Shown: positions 33,278-42,668 of the stretch, piece after piece | How positions within the stretch are numbered: the stretch's first letter is position 1 | Layout: the number at the start of each line of letters is the position of its first letter | Assembly: GCA_900316125.1 (NCBI GenBank) | Contig: ONBO01000005.1 | Coordinates: 1 to 64,000 of the forward strand | Reading direction: 5' to 3' | Origin: an uncultured Bacteroidales bacterium | GTDB taxonomy: Bacteria > Bacteroidota > Bacteroidia > Bacteroidales > Paludibacteraceae | Length of the DNA: 64,000 bases | The notes under the pieces: model-generated | What the model was told of the DNA's origin: nothing | Seen by the model: the letters and a program-made list of their open reading frames with translations, nothing else | The model's database searches: none | Translations under genes and position numbers: made by a program

Positions 33278-35113
33278 ATGACAACTTCTTTAAGGGCTTT
33301 TCTACGCAAGTCAGCATCCTCTACATGGACCATCTTCATTCTTTTAAGTGTTGTGTTGTTCATTAAAATTATGTATTTCCATTGGTTCACATTTCACAGT
33401 GTTTTGTTATCATCTATATATCATAATCCATCAGAATTTTTCAGGTTTTGGGGAGGTAAAGTTGCTCCTATATTGTTTTTAAGCAGTTTTGTCTTTCTAA
33501 CAAAACGTCATTGGTGGACTGTTTTTTTGAACATTATTGTTGATATCTGGATAATCTCTAACGTATTTTATTTTAAAGCTAATGGATTCTTTCTCTCATA
33601 TGAATCTATTAAGTTGATTGACAATATGAGTGGATTTTGGGATTCTTTATATTCATATATGAGTCTGGATATGTTGTTGTACCCTTTTTTAACCATTGTA
33701 TTTTCTATAATTATATACCACTCTAAAAGCGCGCAAAAAACAAGGCCTTTGTTGTTCTGTATTTTTATGACGTGTAGTTTAGTTGTTTCTTTCATTGACA
33801 CTATATTATACAGAGAATTTGAAAAGACATGGAATGGTAGTGGAGTCGGAAAGGAAATAGGAGAAACAATGTTAGCTGGCGAACAATACCATTATTTCTT
33901 CCCATTTGCTCATGTATATTTCTTTGCTAGGGTAGAAACGTGTACAGATTATAATGCATGGTCAAAACTTTATGTTAAAGAACAATCTGTTGTCAGTTTT
34001 TTTCCTGCTATGCTAATTTATAACATATTAAGTCCGTCAGGGGACATAATTGACCTAACAACGGAACAAGAAGAAAAAATAGCTCAAAGGATAAATACAA
34101 CATCTAAGGTATGTACACCGTCAAATAATGTTGTCTTCATATTGTTTGAAAGTCTTGAATCGTGGGCTCTTCATGATGTTGTAGGTTATAATTATATGCC
34201 GTATTTAAGCAATATTATTAATAGAGACAATGTGCTCTACTGTGATAAGATAAAACCACAAGTAGCACATGCAAATTCTGCCGATGGACAACTAATTGAT
34301 GTGACAGGCCTCCTTCCTATAACTGATGGGGCAACATGCAGATTATATGGAGCAAACAAATATCCCAGTTACGCAGAATGTTTTAACTATTCTGCAATAG
34401 TAAATCCTGCTAAAGGGATGTGGAATCAGGAAATAGTTACATACAATTACCAGTTTAAAGAATTGATTGAACCTATTAATGGCAGTGAATGGGGTGGAGA
34501 TAAAGGCTTGTTAGACAATATGTTCAACTATATTGATAGTGTTGGGGAGCCATTTTGCGTGCTAGGAATAACAGTATCATCACATGTTCCCTTTACTAGA
34601 GGGGAAACGCATCCTAAGCATATTATTGATGGAATGCCTCCTATAATGTCCGCATACCTTAACTGTCTTTCTTATACGGATTCCCTTATTGGTGTCTTTA
34701 TCGATAAAGTTAAAGAAACTGATAAATATAGTAATACCACTTTCGTGATATCGGGTGATCATACAATATTGAGGAGTGAGAATAAAGATATCGACAATTT
34801 TGCTAAAGACAACAGAATTGACATGCAAACAACCAAAACATACACTCCGCTCATAATATTATCACCTTTGATAAAGGGTAATATTACAATTAACGAGCCT
34901 TGTTATCAAATGGATATCTACCCAACAATACTAAGTCTGATCAAATGTGATAATTATTATTGGAGGGGATTGGGAGTTAACTTGCTAAAAATAGAAGCAT
35001 TAACTAATAGACAGATAATCGAACAGGATGCCATGAAGCTTTCGGATCTAATTATTCGAAGCAACTATTTTGAACGATACTATACCCATGTATCTGCGGA
35101 TTCTTTACAGTAG
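33278..35113 (+). CDS. LtaS-like sulfatase-fold phosphoglycerol/phosphoethanolamine transferase
   Basis: 611 residues with about five membrane segments (up to residue 180) and an alkaline-phosphatase-fold domain facing the periplasm. Metal ligands fit E291 in [11 protein letters not shown], a serine nucleophile S334 in HANSADGQL and the SGDHT near residue 500. Gram-positive LtaS uses threonine there; here serine takes that place. The family transfers phosphoglycerol or phosphoethanolamine onto sugars or lipids. The gene is visibly more AT-rich than its neighbours, suggesting later arrival. Its end overlaps the convergent rnhB stop by 9 bp. Confidence 0.82.
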   Translation: MTTSLRAFLRKSASSTWTIFILLSVVLFIKIMYFHWFTFHSVLLSSIYHNPSEFFRFWGGKVAPILFLSSFVFLTKRHWWTVFLNIIVDIWIISNVFYFKANGFFLSYESIKLIDNMSGFWDSLYSYMSLDMLLYPFLTIVFSIIIYHSKSAQKTRPLLFCIFMTCSLVVSFIDTILYREFEKTWNGSGVGKEIGETMLAGEQYHYFFPFAHVYFFARVETCTDYNAWSKLYVKEQSVVSFFPAMLIYNILSPSGDIIDLTTEQEEKIAQRINTTSKVCTPSNNVVFILFESLESWALHDVVGYNYMPYLSNIINRDNVLYCDKIKPQVAHANSADGQLIDVTGLLPITDGATCRLYGANKYPSYAECFNYSAIVNPAKGMWNQEIVTYNYQFKELIEPINGSEWGGDKGLLDNMFNYIDSVGEPFCVLGITVSSHVPFTRGETHPKHIIDGMPPIMSAYLNCLSYTDSLIGVFIDKVKETDKYSNTTFVISGDHTILRSENKDIDNFAKDNRIDMQTTKTYTPLIILSPLIKGNITINEPCYQMDIYPTILSLIKCDNYYWRGLGVNLLKIEALTNRQIIEQDAMKLSDLIIRSNYFERYYTHVSADSLQ

Positions 35114-35680
35114 TCTGAACGTTTTGCGGTGATAGGGGGAGATTCCATGCTCCGCTATCGCCGCACGATGTTTTTTTGTGGGATAGCCCTTGTTAATGTC
35201 CCAGCCGTAGACGGGGTACTCAGCGGCAATGGAGTTCATATAGTCATCACGATATGTCTTGGCGAGCACTGATGCTGCCGCTATTGACATGTATTTGCCA
35301 TCCCCCTTCACTATTGTGTTATACGGTATGCCTGTGGTGTTATAGAAGCGGTTACCGTCAATAATTAGATACTCCGGCTTTACTGAAAGCGCGTTAATTG
35401 CTCTTGTCATGGCAAGAAATGAGGCCTTAAGTATGTTTATGCGGTCTATCTCCTCCGCCGTCACCACTCCAACCGCCCAGGCAATGGCGCTGCTCTCAAT
35501 TATTGGGCGCAGTTCATATCTCTGTTTCTCTGTAAGCTGTTTGGAGTCATTAAGGAGGTCATTGCTGAAATCAGGCGGCAGAATAACTGCGGCGGCATAT
35601 ACGGAGCCTGCCAGACAGCCACGGCCAGCTTCATCACAGCCGCACTCTATCACACCCTCTTTGTAGTATGGTAACAGCAT
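35105..35680 (-). CDS. rnhB: ribonuclease HII
   Basis: 191 residues. The start [14 protein letters not shown] contains the active-site D and E pair; further acidic residues lie in IDGNRFY and VAKGDGKY-like contexts. It removes ribonucleotides from DNA and RNA primers. The start is one base from the stop of the upstream M28 gene, so the two are co-transcribed. Confidence 0.95.
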   Translation of the reverse strand: MLLPYYKEGVIECGCDEAGRGCLAGSVYAAAVILPPDFSNDLLNDSKQLTEKQRYELRPIIESSAIAWAVGVVTAEEIDRINILKASFLAMTRAINALSVKPEYLIIDGNRFYNTTGIPYNTIVKGDGKYMSIAAASVLAKTYRDDYMNSIAAEYPVYGWDINKGYPTKKHRAAIAEHGISPYHRKTFRLL

Positions 35681-35681
35681 A

Positions 35682-36635
35682 TCAGAACTTATAAATTACA
35701 TTTCCAACCACCTCTCCCACTTTGCCGAGGGTTTCTGCGAATATATTGGCTGGGGTGTCACGCTGCGTATGCCATGTGGCAGGGAATCCTTGCCCTGGAA
35801 CAAAGTGAATTATATCAATGCAGGGAATCCCTGCTATTTTGTTAATGTAGTAGTGATCATCAGTGATGCCTCCGCCTGCTGAGTTCACAAACATATCTCC
35901 GTAGCCTAATCTCTCAGCCTCCTTCCAAACTAAGTCAACAAAGTCCTTGGCATAATAGTCTGAGACTTGATCCCTATAGAACAGAGCGTCAGGGGCGCCC
36001 ACCATATCAAGTAGAATTCCAAAACGGTATCTCTTCCCGCTGTTTTTAACACTTTTCGCCCAATACTGGGAGCCAAGGCAGAAACTGTTCTCCACCTCAC
36101 TCACGCCGTAATCCTCTGCATCAAGGAATATGAAATCCACTCCTGCCTTTATAGAATCCCACTCAATAGTGCGTATAAGTTCCAGCATTACCGCCACACC
36201 GCTGGCACCGTCATTTGCGCCGAGCACAGGCTGCTCTGAGTCCTCTTTAAGAAGCTCCTCGTCGCACCAAGGGCGGCTGTCATAATGTGCAGCCACAAGT
36301 ATACGGTTAACCCGCTCAGGGTGCAAGGATGCTATTATATTTGTGCTTTTCAGTACAGAGCCTTCGTAGGCTTTAAGGTCTGCGGCCTGAAGTGACACAG
36401 TGGCCCCTAATCTCTCAGCAGTGGCGGCTATATACTCCTTGCACTCTTCATGGGCAGGAGTGTTCATGACACGCGCCCCCATGTCTGTCTGGCGTGTGAG
36501 AAAAACATAGCAACTATCAGCGTTAAAGGCCCTATAGCGTGGCTTGCCGCTTGCCGTGTTGCTGTTTTGGCTATCTGTGTTACACGATGCAAGCAGTGCA
36601 ACCGTAACAAACATGAGTGTGATAATCCGTTTCAT
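35682..36635 (-). CDS. M28-family lipoprotein, glutaminyl cyclase-like
   Basis: 317 residues. The lipobox is ALLASC (C18). Zinc ligands fit [23 protein letters not shown] and the TDDHYYI/WHTQRDT histidines. The fold is shared by M28 aminopeptidases and glutaminyl-peptide cyclotransferases; the single-zinc layout with DAED and a conserved Trp near the active site favours the cyclase, which caps N-terminal Gln of exported proteins as pyroglutamate. Location: periplasm or outer membrane. The GT2 gene overlaps its start by 4 bp. Confidence 0.83.
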   Translation of the reverse strand: MKRIITLMFVTVALLASCNTDSQNSNTASGKPRYRAFNADSCYVFLTRQTDMGARVMNTPAHEECKEYIAATAERLGATVSLQAADLKAYEGSVLKSTNIIASLHPERVNRILVAAHYDSRPWCDEELLKEDSEQPVLGANDGASGVAVMLELIRTIEWDSIKAGVDFIFLDAEDYGVSEVENSFCLGSQYWAKSVKNSGKRYRFGILLDMVGAPDALFYRDQVSDYYAKDFVDLVWKEAERLGYGDMFVNSAGGGITDDHYYINKIAGIPCIDIIHFVPGQGFPATWHTQRDTPANIFAETLGKVGEVVGNVIYKF

Positions 36636-37582
36636 TTTCTAAAAAACGCTATTATAAGTGTGGCAGTCACATAAAAAGGATAGACGATACTTACAGGAAG
36701 AATGTATTGTATCAGCTTTGTTTTTTCAATTTTATATGCCGTTACACCAAGTATAATAAAATCTATAATAATCTTTACAAGCCATATATATAGTAACTGA
36801 GGGAGGAAAATGGCTCCTATTAAGGCAGCTATAAGAGAGGCTTGTATCATAACAGTTATCAAACCTGCGGCTATTATCTCCCAATCTGTATAATTCGGGG
36901 CCTTGCCCGCCCAGCGGGTTCTTTGCCTGATAAACCCTCCAATGCTGTCTGAGCCGTTTGTAACCACTATGGCGCTATTGGAAACTACTGGTGAAATGGG
37001 CAGTTTCTGTTTCTTCATGGCCTCAAGCAGATACATATCTCCGCCGTTGTCAACCCCCTGGGGCATATACTCATTTGCCTTTATATAAGCGTCTTTTGTA
37101 AAGCCTAAATTCGCGCCTCCGCACATTAGAGGGTGACCAAGTGCCGCACTGCCGAGTGTCACAGCCTCAATGCTCAGAAACTCAGTGGCCTGAAGCGGAT
37201 GTGAGTCATCTATCGCCACAGGGCCTATCAGCATAGCTGCACCTGTCTCTTCAAACTTTTTTACCATACATTCCACCCATGTGGCAGGTGGCTGGCAGTC
37301 CGCATCGGTGGTGAGAATAAGGGCGTTACCATTCTCCACTGACATTATTGCCTCCCGCATGGCAGCCTCCTTCCCCACGTGCTCTTTCCTGAGTATATGG
37401 AAATGGCTGAGGCTATGTTCGCTAATGTAGCTTTGAGCCCTGCTGAAGGTGGCATCGACGGAGCCGTCATCTATCAGATAGAAAGAGAAATCACCGTATG
37501 TCTGGGCTTTCATGGCCTCAAGCAGAGCCGTCACGTTTTGCTGCTCATTATAGGCACAGACAATAATGATTGGTCTAATCAT
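36632..37582 (-). CDS. family 2 glycosyltransferase, membrane anchored
   Basis: 316 residues. The nucleotide-binding domain begins IIIVCAYNEQQNV and has DDGSVDAT and the metal-binding TTDADCQPP. The acceptor-site region has RQRTRWAGK, a QxxRW-type motif. Two or three membrane segments lie at the C-terminus. It would add a sugar to a lipid or polysaccharide on the inner face. It overlaps the LysE gene by 4 bp upstream and the M28 gene downstream. Confidence 0.85.
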   Translation of the reverse strand: MIRPIIIVCAYNEQQNVTALLEAMKAQTYGDFSFYLIDDGSVDATFSRAQSYISEHSLSHFHILRKEHVGKEAAMREAIMSVENGNALILTTDADCQPPATWVECMVKKFEETGAAMLIGPVAIDDSHPLQATEFLSIEAVTLGSAALGHPLMCGGANLGFTKDAYIKANEYMPQGVDNGGDMYLLEAMKKQKLPISPVVSNSAIVVTNGSDSIGGFIRQRTRWAGKAPNYTDWEIIAAGLITVMIQASLIAALIGAIFLPQLLYIWLVKIIIDFIILGVTAYKIEKTKLIQYILPVSIVYPFYVTATLIIAFFRK

Positions 37583-38229
37583 ATTGATGCGGTTAGAGAA
37601 TTGCCCGTGAGGGTGAGTATGAGGCTTATCAGGGCTATTACAAATATAAGGGTGCCTGTAATTTTATTGAGAATCCAGAGACCGCGTATATTGAACTTGT
37701 TATGGAAAGTGCTGGCTATAAGCGTTATGGTGAACCACCATGCCGTGGAGCCTGCAAGAACGGCAAGCATGCCAAGAACCACCTCCCACCAGCCTGCCGG
37801 CTCAACCAAAAACTCCATACGGGCGTAGAGACCGAGGAACAGGAATATCATAAGAGGATTGGTTATGGTGAGCGCAAAGGAGGTGAGATACTCCTGGAAG
37901 TAGGTGGTGCTGCTTGTACTCTGGCGCTTGCGCAGCCCTTTTGTAGGGTTCTGGAAAAATATGAATATACCAAACGCCATAATGACAATGGCACCTATAA
38001 GTTGAATCAGGAATTCATGCTGCTGAATAAAGTCCATAACAAAAGAGAGGCCGAAGAGAGCTATCAGGGCATAGACAAAGTCTGAGCTTGCAGCACCCAG
38101 TCCGGAGATAAAACCAGTCTTGCGGCCGTTCTGAAGGGTTCTCTGGATGCACAGAATAGCTATAGGACCTACTGGTGCCGAGGTACAGAGCCCTATAATG
38201 AAGCCTTGTGTTATTGTACTAAGAAGCAT
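37579..38229 (-). CDS. LysE/RhtB-family amino-acid exporter
   Basis: 216 residues from the ATG at 38229; an upstream ATG at 38241 overlaps the -7 element TATCTTTG (38246-38239) and is rejected. Six membrane segments with the LysE start GFIIGLCTSAPVGPIAILC and FISGLGAASSDF. It exports amino acids or related compounds; the substrate is not readable. The divergent lpxH promoter lies 33 bp away. Confidence 0.85.
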   Translation of the reverse strand: MLLSTITQGFIIGLCTSAPVGPIAILCIQRTLQNGRKTGFISGLGAASSDFVYALIALFGLSFVMDFIQQHEFLIQLIGAIVIMAFGIFIFFQNPTKGLRKRQSTSSTTYFQEYLTSFALTITNPLMIFLFLGLYARMEFLVEPAGWWEVVLGMLAVLAGSTAWWFTITLIASTFHNKFNIRGLWILNKITGTLIFVIALISLILTLTGNSLTASI

Positions 38230-38278
38230 ATTGAAACACAAAGATAATAAATCTCATTAAAGAAGACAATTTTTTTTG

Positions 38279-38286
38279 TATATTTG
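38279..38286 (+). promoter_or_regulatory. lpxH -7 element very close to start codon
   Basis: TATATTTG lies at 38279-38286, only 5 bp before the lpxH ATG at 38292. The transcript would have almost no leader. Confidence 0.5.
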
Positions 38287-38291
38287 CACAG

Positions 38292-39062
38292 ATGATAACG
38301 GAAAAGAGAAAAAGATATTTTGTTTCTGACGCTCATTTAGGCAGTCAGGCTTTCAATTTTTGTGACAGGGAGAGAGAGCTGAAACTTGTCAGATTTCTTG
38401 ACTTTGCAAAGGCTGACGCTTCTGACATCTATTTTCTGGGTGACATTTTTGACTTCTGGTATGAGTACAACCACTACGCACCTAAAGGCTTTACAAGGCT
38501 GCTTGGCAAGATGTCTGAACTGGCCGACGGCGGTATAAGACTCCATTTCTTCAAGGGCAACCATGATTTGTGGACCTTCGGCTATCTTGAAAAGGAGATT
38601 GGCATGAAGGTGTACGGAGATTATGACATTCAGGAGTTTGACGGTAAGAAGTTCTTCATCAGCCACGGCGATATGGTGGGTTACCGCCCGCTGTCAGTGC
38701 GCATAATGCAGGCATTTTTCCACAACCGTTTCATTCAGTGGCTCTACAGCACAATTCATCCCTCCATCAGCATGAAATTCGGCCTCTGGTGGTCAAAAAG
38801 CAACCGCCTTGGCCGTCACACCCAGGAGAGTGCTAAATACTTTGGTGAGGACAAGGAGTACCTTGTGCAGTTTGCCAAGGAGACACTCAAGAAAGACCCT
38901 ACAATAGACTTCTTTATATTCGGACACCGCCACGTACTTCTTGACCTGATGCTTAAAGACAAGAAGCGTGTGGTCTATCTTGGAGACTGGATAGACAAAT
39001 ACTCCTACGGCGTATGGGACGGGGAGAACTTTACCTTAGAGTTCTTTGAAGCGGAGGAATAA
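38292..39062 (+). CDS. lpxH: UDP-2,3-diacylglucosamine diphosphatase
   Basis: 256 residues, calcineurin-like phosphatase. Metal ligands in VSDAHLG, FLGDIFDFW, KGNHDLW, ISHGD and FGHRHV. It cuts UDP-diacylglucosamine to lipid X and UMP in lipid A synthesis at the inner membrane. A hairpin terminator and tRNA-Phe follow. The alternative lpxG/lpxI types do not share these motifs. Confidence 0.92.
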   Translation: MITEKRKRYFVSDAHLGSQAFNFCDRERELKLVRFLDFAKADASDIYFLGDIFDFWYEYNHYAPKGFTRLLGKMSELADGGIRLHFFKGNHDLWTFGYLEKEIGMKVYGDYDIQEFDGKKFFISHGDMVGYRPLSVRIMQAFFHNRFIQWLYSTIHPSISMKFGLWWSKSNRLGRHTQESAKYFGEDKEYLVQFAKETLKKDPTIDFFIFGHRHVLLDLMLKDKKRVVYLGDWIDKYSYGVWDGENFTLEFFEAEE

Positions 39063-39063
39063 A

Positions 39064-39096
39064 AAGCCCTGACTTTCTGTTGAAAATCAGGGTTTC
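39064..39096 (+). terminator. hairpin terminator after lpxH
   Basis: AAGCCCTGA (39064-39072) pairs with TCAGGGTTT (39087-39095), followed by T-rich sequence. It also lies just beyond the 3' end of the minus-strand tRNA and can serve it. Confidence 0.65.
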
Positions 39097-39101
39097 TTAT
39101 G

Positions 39102-39174
39102 TGGTGCCACCAGGAATCGAACCGGGGACACAAGGATTTTCAGTCCTTTGCTCTACCAACTGAGCTATGGCACC
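39102..39174 (-). tRNA. tRNA-Phe (GAA anticodon)
   Basis: The minus strand reads GGTGCCATAGCTCAGTTGG at the 5' end, an anticodon loop CTGAAAA giving GAA, and the T arm GGTTCGATTCC. The acceptor stem GGTGCCA pairs with TGGCACC. The mature CCA is not encoded after the discriminator A. Length is 73 nt. Confidence 0.97.
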
Positions 39175-39269
39175 ATTGCGGTTTGCGGGTGCAAAGATAG
39201 TGCAAATGAGAGCAAAAACCAAAAAAAATCAATCTTTTTTACAAAAAAGATAAAAATACTTCTCCAGCA

Positions 39270-40067
39270 CTAGTCCAAATCAGACGCCTTACCTGTGTAT
39301 TGAGGGGTGCGCTTCTCAAGAAATGCGTTAATACCCTCTGCGTAGTCTGCACCTCGGTAAACCTTGTCACGGAATGAGTTAATCTTTTCAAAATTCTCAG
39401 ACGATATCACTGTGGCGGCACGTGACAGTATGCGGAACTGGCGCTTGATGGCGCTTATGGAGAGCACTGAGTTGCGGCGCAGCGGATTCAGGAAACGCTC
39501 CTCAAGCAGCTGCGGGAGCTCCTCAATAGGCGCAATGGCGTTAAGAAGACCTACGTTCAGCGCATCGGTGGCCTGTATAGGCATACCAGTGAAGAACATC
39601 TCACGAGCCTTGTTTATACCAAGCTGGTTAATGAAGTGCATGATACCTGAAGCGTTATAAGGGATACCTATCTTTGCCGGTGTAATGGCGAATGTGGCGG
39701 TGTCAACAGCCACTATCATGTCACATGAGAGGCACAGATCACAAGCACCGCCCCATACAGTTCCCTCTACATACGCAATAACTGGTATTGCCAGATCCTG
39801 AACCTTACGGAGAAGCCTCTCCATTGGCACATTATAGGCAAGCGGGTCATGTCCGTCTGTAGGCAGCTCCTTGATATTGTGTCCTGCACTCCAAACTCCG
39901 TGGCTTATCTGTGACTTAATCACAACTCCCACACATTCATTTTTATACGCAGCATCAAGAGCTTCACGCATCTCTGTGCACAGCTCCTCACTCAGACAGT
40001 TAAGATGCTGTGGGTCCTGCATCTCAATAAAGCAGATTCTGTCTTTAATTTCCGTTCCAATTACCAT
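39270..40067 (-). CDS. scpB: crotonase-fold enzyme, methylmalonyl-CoA decarboxylase-like
   Basis: 265 residues with the crotonase features VWSAGHNIKELP (CoA and oxyanion hole) and EGTVWGGACDLCLSCDMIVA. The SAGHDI-type motif and size resemble ScpB, which turns methylmalonyl-CoA into propionyl-CoA. Bacteroidota make propionate by this general route, which fits, but the rest of the pathway is not near. Enoyl-CoA hydratase is the alternative. A -7 element TATCTTTG lies upstream at 40102-40095. Confidence 0.75.
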   Translation of the reverse strand: MVIGTEIKDRICFIEMQDPQHLNCLSEELCTEMREALDAAYKNECVGVVIKSQISHGVWSAGHNIKELPTDGHDPLAYNVPMERLLRKVQDLAIPVIAYVEGTVWGGACDLCLSCDMIVAVDTATFAITPAKIGIPYNASGIMHFINQLGINKAREMFFTGMPIQATDALNVGLLNAIAPIEELPQLLEERFLNPLRRNSVLSISAIKRQFRILSRAATVISSENFEKINSFRDKVYRGADYAEGINAFLEKRTPQYTGKASDLD

Positions 40068-40094
40068 AGATTTATAAATTTTAATTCAACGATG

Positions 40095-40124
40095 CAAAGA
40101 TAAGAAATTTTATTACTACTTTTG
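40095..40124. promoter_or_regulatory. divergent promoters for scpB-like and polyprenyl synthase genes
   Basis: TATCTTTG is on the minus strand at 40102-40095 and TACTTTTG on the plus strand at 40117-40124. The plus transcript has a leader of about 100 bases that contains a dispersed repeat. Confidence 0.6.
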
Positions 40125-40138
40125 CAACACGCTAAAAC

Positions 40139-40227
40139 AGTTGAGAGTTAGTAATTAAGGAGTTATGTGCAACTTTCAACTCTTAACTTTATTCACTTCG
40201 TTCATCAACACGTCAACTCTCAACTAA
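40139..40227 (+). repeat. dispersed repeat with inverted ends in polyprenyl synthase leader
   Basis: AGTTGAGAGTT at 40139 is the inverse of AACTCTCAACT near 40225, giving an element of about 88 bp with inverted ends. Its right part (40189-40226) is the same 38-bp unit found at about 21735-21772. Confidence 0.7.
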
Positions 40228-40230
40228 AAA

Positions 40231-41190
40231 ATGTCATTATCAGAAATAAAAGCCCCTATCCAAGACTCGTTCCTACTGTTCCAAAGAACTTACAACGATG
40301 TCCTTAACTCTGCAAACCCATCACTTAACATTCTGCTGGAGCATACCAAGCAGAGCCAGGGCAAGCAGATGCGCCCGCTGCTGGTACTTCTTACCGCTGG
40401 AATTTGCGGTGGCATAACACAAAGCACAATACACTCCGCCGTGGCATTAGAGCTGCTGCACGCCGCATCGCTGGTGCATGATGACGTGGTGGATGACAGC
40501 AATGAAAGGCGCGGGATGCCATCTCTCAAAGCCATTTTTAATAACAAGGTTTCAATACTTGGTGGGGACTACATGCTCTCCACCGCCCTGCAGGAGGCTG
40601 CCAAAACAGAAAATGTGGGAGTCTTTAAGACTCTTGCAACCCTTGGCCAACAGCTATCTGAAGGTGAGATATACCAGATGGAGAACACCAAGCATAAGCT
40701 CTTTGATGAGAACGCCTACTTTAACGTGATACGCCATAAGACCGCAGCCCTGTTTGCCGCCTGTGGCAAGATAGGAGCCATAACATCAAACAACACTGAT
40801 ATGGAGAAGGAGCTGAGGGTCACAGCCTTAGGAGAGCAGATTGGGCTCTGTTTCCAAATCAAGGATGATATTTTTGACTTCAACCCTTCTGCCCAAACTG
40901 GGAAAACGGCATGCAAGGACCTGCTTGAGGGTAAGATAACGCTTCCGCTTATCTATGTCTACAATAACGCTGACACTACAGTTAAAACAGCCATTCTTTC
41001 AGCCCTTGACGAGGGCGATGTGAACTACCTGCAGAAGGCTGCCTGGGATATGGGCGGAATAGATTACGCTCAAAAGCGTTTAGAGGCCATGCAGCAGCGT
41101 GCATTTGAAATGGTGGACATATTCCCGCAATCAAGATACACAGCCGCTCTGCGCACTTACATTGACTATATGTCAAAACGCAAGAACTAA
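40231..41190 (+). CDS. polyprenyl diphosphate synthase
   Basis: 319 residues with both aspartate-rich motifs: LVHDDVVDDSNERRG (first) and QIKDDIFDF (second). It condenses isopentenyl diphosphate onto allylic diphosphates; the residues before the first motif suggest a medium or long product, such as the quinone side chain, but chain length cannot be set. The start follows a dispersed-repeat leader. Its last 4 bases overlap the convergent rodA stop. Confidence 0.88.
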   Translation: MSLSEIKAPIQDSFLLFQRTYNDVLNSANPSLNILLEHTKQSQGKQMRPLLVLLTAGICGGITQSTIHSAVALELLHAASLVHDDVVDDSNERRGMPSLKAIFNNKVSILGGDYMLSTALQEAAKTENVGVFKTLATLGQQLSEGEIYQMENTKHKLFDENAYFNVIRHKTAALFAACGKIGAITSNNTDMEKELRVTALGEQIGLCFQIKDDIFDFNPSAQTGKTACKDLLEGKITLPLIYVYNNADTTVKTAILSALDEGDVNYLQKAAWDMGGIDYAQKRLEAMQQRAFEMVDIFPQSRYTAALRTYIDYMSKRKN

Positions 41191-42668
41191 GCCGCCAAAG
41201 TATCCATTCTTTGGGTGTCAAGCTTAATGAAGGTGAACAGCAGGACTGTAAACGCCAGCATTGAGGAGCCTCCGTAACTGAAGAACGGCAGAGGAATGCC
41301 TATTACAGGCAAGATACCAATCACCATACCAATATTGATACAGAAGTGGAAGAAGAATATACAGGCCACACAATAGCCGTATATCCTGCTGAAATTAGAG
41401 CGCTGGCGCTCCGCAAGTTTTATAAGCCGTAATATGAACACCACATAGAGCAGAATCACGGCTGTGGTGCCTACAAAGCCCTTCTCCTCCCCAATTGTGC
41501 AAAATATGAAGTCAGTATGCTGCTCTGGCACATAGTTAAGCTTTGTCTGAGTGCCGTTAAGGAATCCCTTACCTGTGAAACCGCCTGAGCCTATGGCAAT
41601 CTTGGCCTGACGCACATTATATCCGGCTCCCTGAGGGTCATCCTCCAAGCCTAAAACCACCTTTATACGTATCTGCTGGTGCGGCTGCAGAACCTTGTCA
41701 AACGCATAGTCTGAAGCGTAGCAGAGCCCCGCCGTCCCTATGAAGAAGAGCATGATGAGCAGACCAGTGCTGCTTCTCCTTATCACTGAGTAGAGGAAGA
41801 ACATTAACGCACTTGCCACAAAGGAGATTGTTGATATGGCCGTATAAGATATCAATGTAGGCTTCACCATCTTAACTATGAGGCAGGTTGTCCATATTGC
41901 AATATTCACCGCCAGATAGACCTTCAAAAACGCAGAGTTCCTGGTATATCCAATTATCTGGAAAATACCTGTCACCACAGCAAGCAGGAACACTATCATG
42001 TAACCATACTGTTCATGAAGCACCGCATCGGGGTCCTGAGGCAGATTGTTATATCTTATCACAAGCACAAAGAATAGAGCTGTGAGAGCACCGTATATCA
42101 AGAAACCTCCATTAAGACCTTCCCTGTACAGAACAAGAATAAACACAGCAAAAACAAGGGCGGAGCCTGTCTCCTGCTGGGCTATAATGATTAGCATCGG
42201 GAATCCCACCAGAAGGGCTGTGAGCCAGAAATTCTTTGGTTTTCTAATATCATAGCCGTAAGAGCTCATGTATTTTGAAAGCGCCAGCGCGGTGGCGTAC
42301 TTGGCAAACTCTGCCGGCTGAAGCCTGAAACCTCCTATCTGTATCCAGGAGTGGGAACCCTTGACATCGGGGGCCACAAATATGGTGACAATAAGCACCA
42401 GGACCATAAATATGTAGAAGAAGGGCGCTATATTCCCGAAAAACTTGGTGTCAAACACAAGTATGATAATAGCGGCCACAAGAGAGACTCCTATCCAAAT
42501 AAACTGCTGGCCGTGACGCAAGCTCAAATCAAACAATCCGTAATTCTCATAGTCATAGCAGGCGGCGTAAATGGAACACCAGCCGCATATCACCATTAAG
42601 AGCCACATAACAATAGTGGTCCAGTCAAGCTCTCTTAATATGTTCTGCTCTCTTCTCATCTTACTCAC
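41187..42668 (-). CDS. rodA: RodA peptidoglycan glycosyltransferase (SEDS)
   Basis: 493 residues with ten membrane segments. SEDS motifs seen: GSHSWIQIGGFRLQPAEFAKYATAL (positions about 103-128), GYNVRQAKIAIGSGG and the periplasmic loop ending HTDFIFCTIGEE. RodA polymerises lipid II for elongation with PBP2. It starts 8 bp inside the end of mrdA. It is longer than E. coli RodA because of a membrane insertion around residues 195-300. Confidence 0.93.
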   Translation of the reverse strand: MSKMRREQNILRELDWTTIVMWLLMVICGWCSIYAACYDYENYGLFDLSLRHGQQFIWIGVSLVAAIIILVFDTKFFGNIAPFFYIFMVLVLIVTIFVAPDVKGSHSWIQIGGFRLQPAEFAKYATALALSKYMSSYGYDIRKPKNFWLTALLVGFPMLIIIAQQETGSALVFAVFILVLYREGLNGGFLIYGALTALFFVLVIRYNNLPQDPDAVLHEQYGYMIVFLLAVVTGIFQIIGYTRNSAFLKVYLAVNIAIWTTCLIVKMVKPTLISYTAISTISFVASALMFFLYSVIRRSSTGLLIMLFFIGTAGLCYASDYAFDKVLQPHQQIRIKVVLGLEDDPQGAGYNVRQAKIAIGSGGFTGKGFLNGTQTKLNYVPEQHTDFIFCTIGEEKGFVGTTAVILLYVVFILRLIKLAERQRSNFSRIYGYCVACIFFFHFCINIGMVIGILPVIGIPLPFFSYGGSSMLAFTVLLFTFIKLDTQRMDTLAA

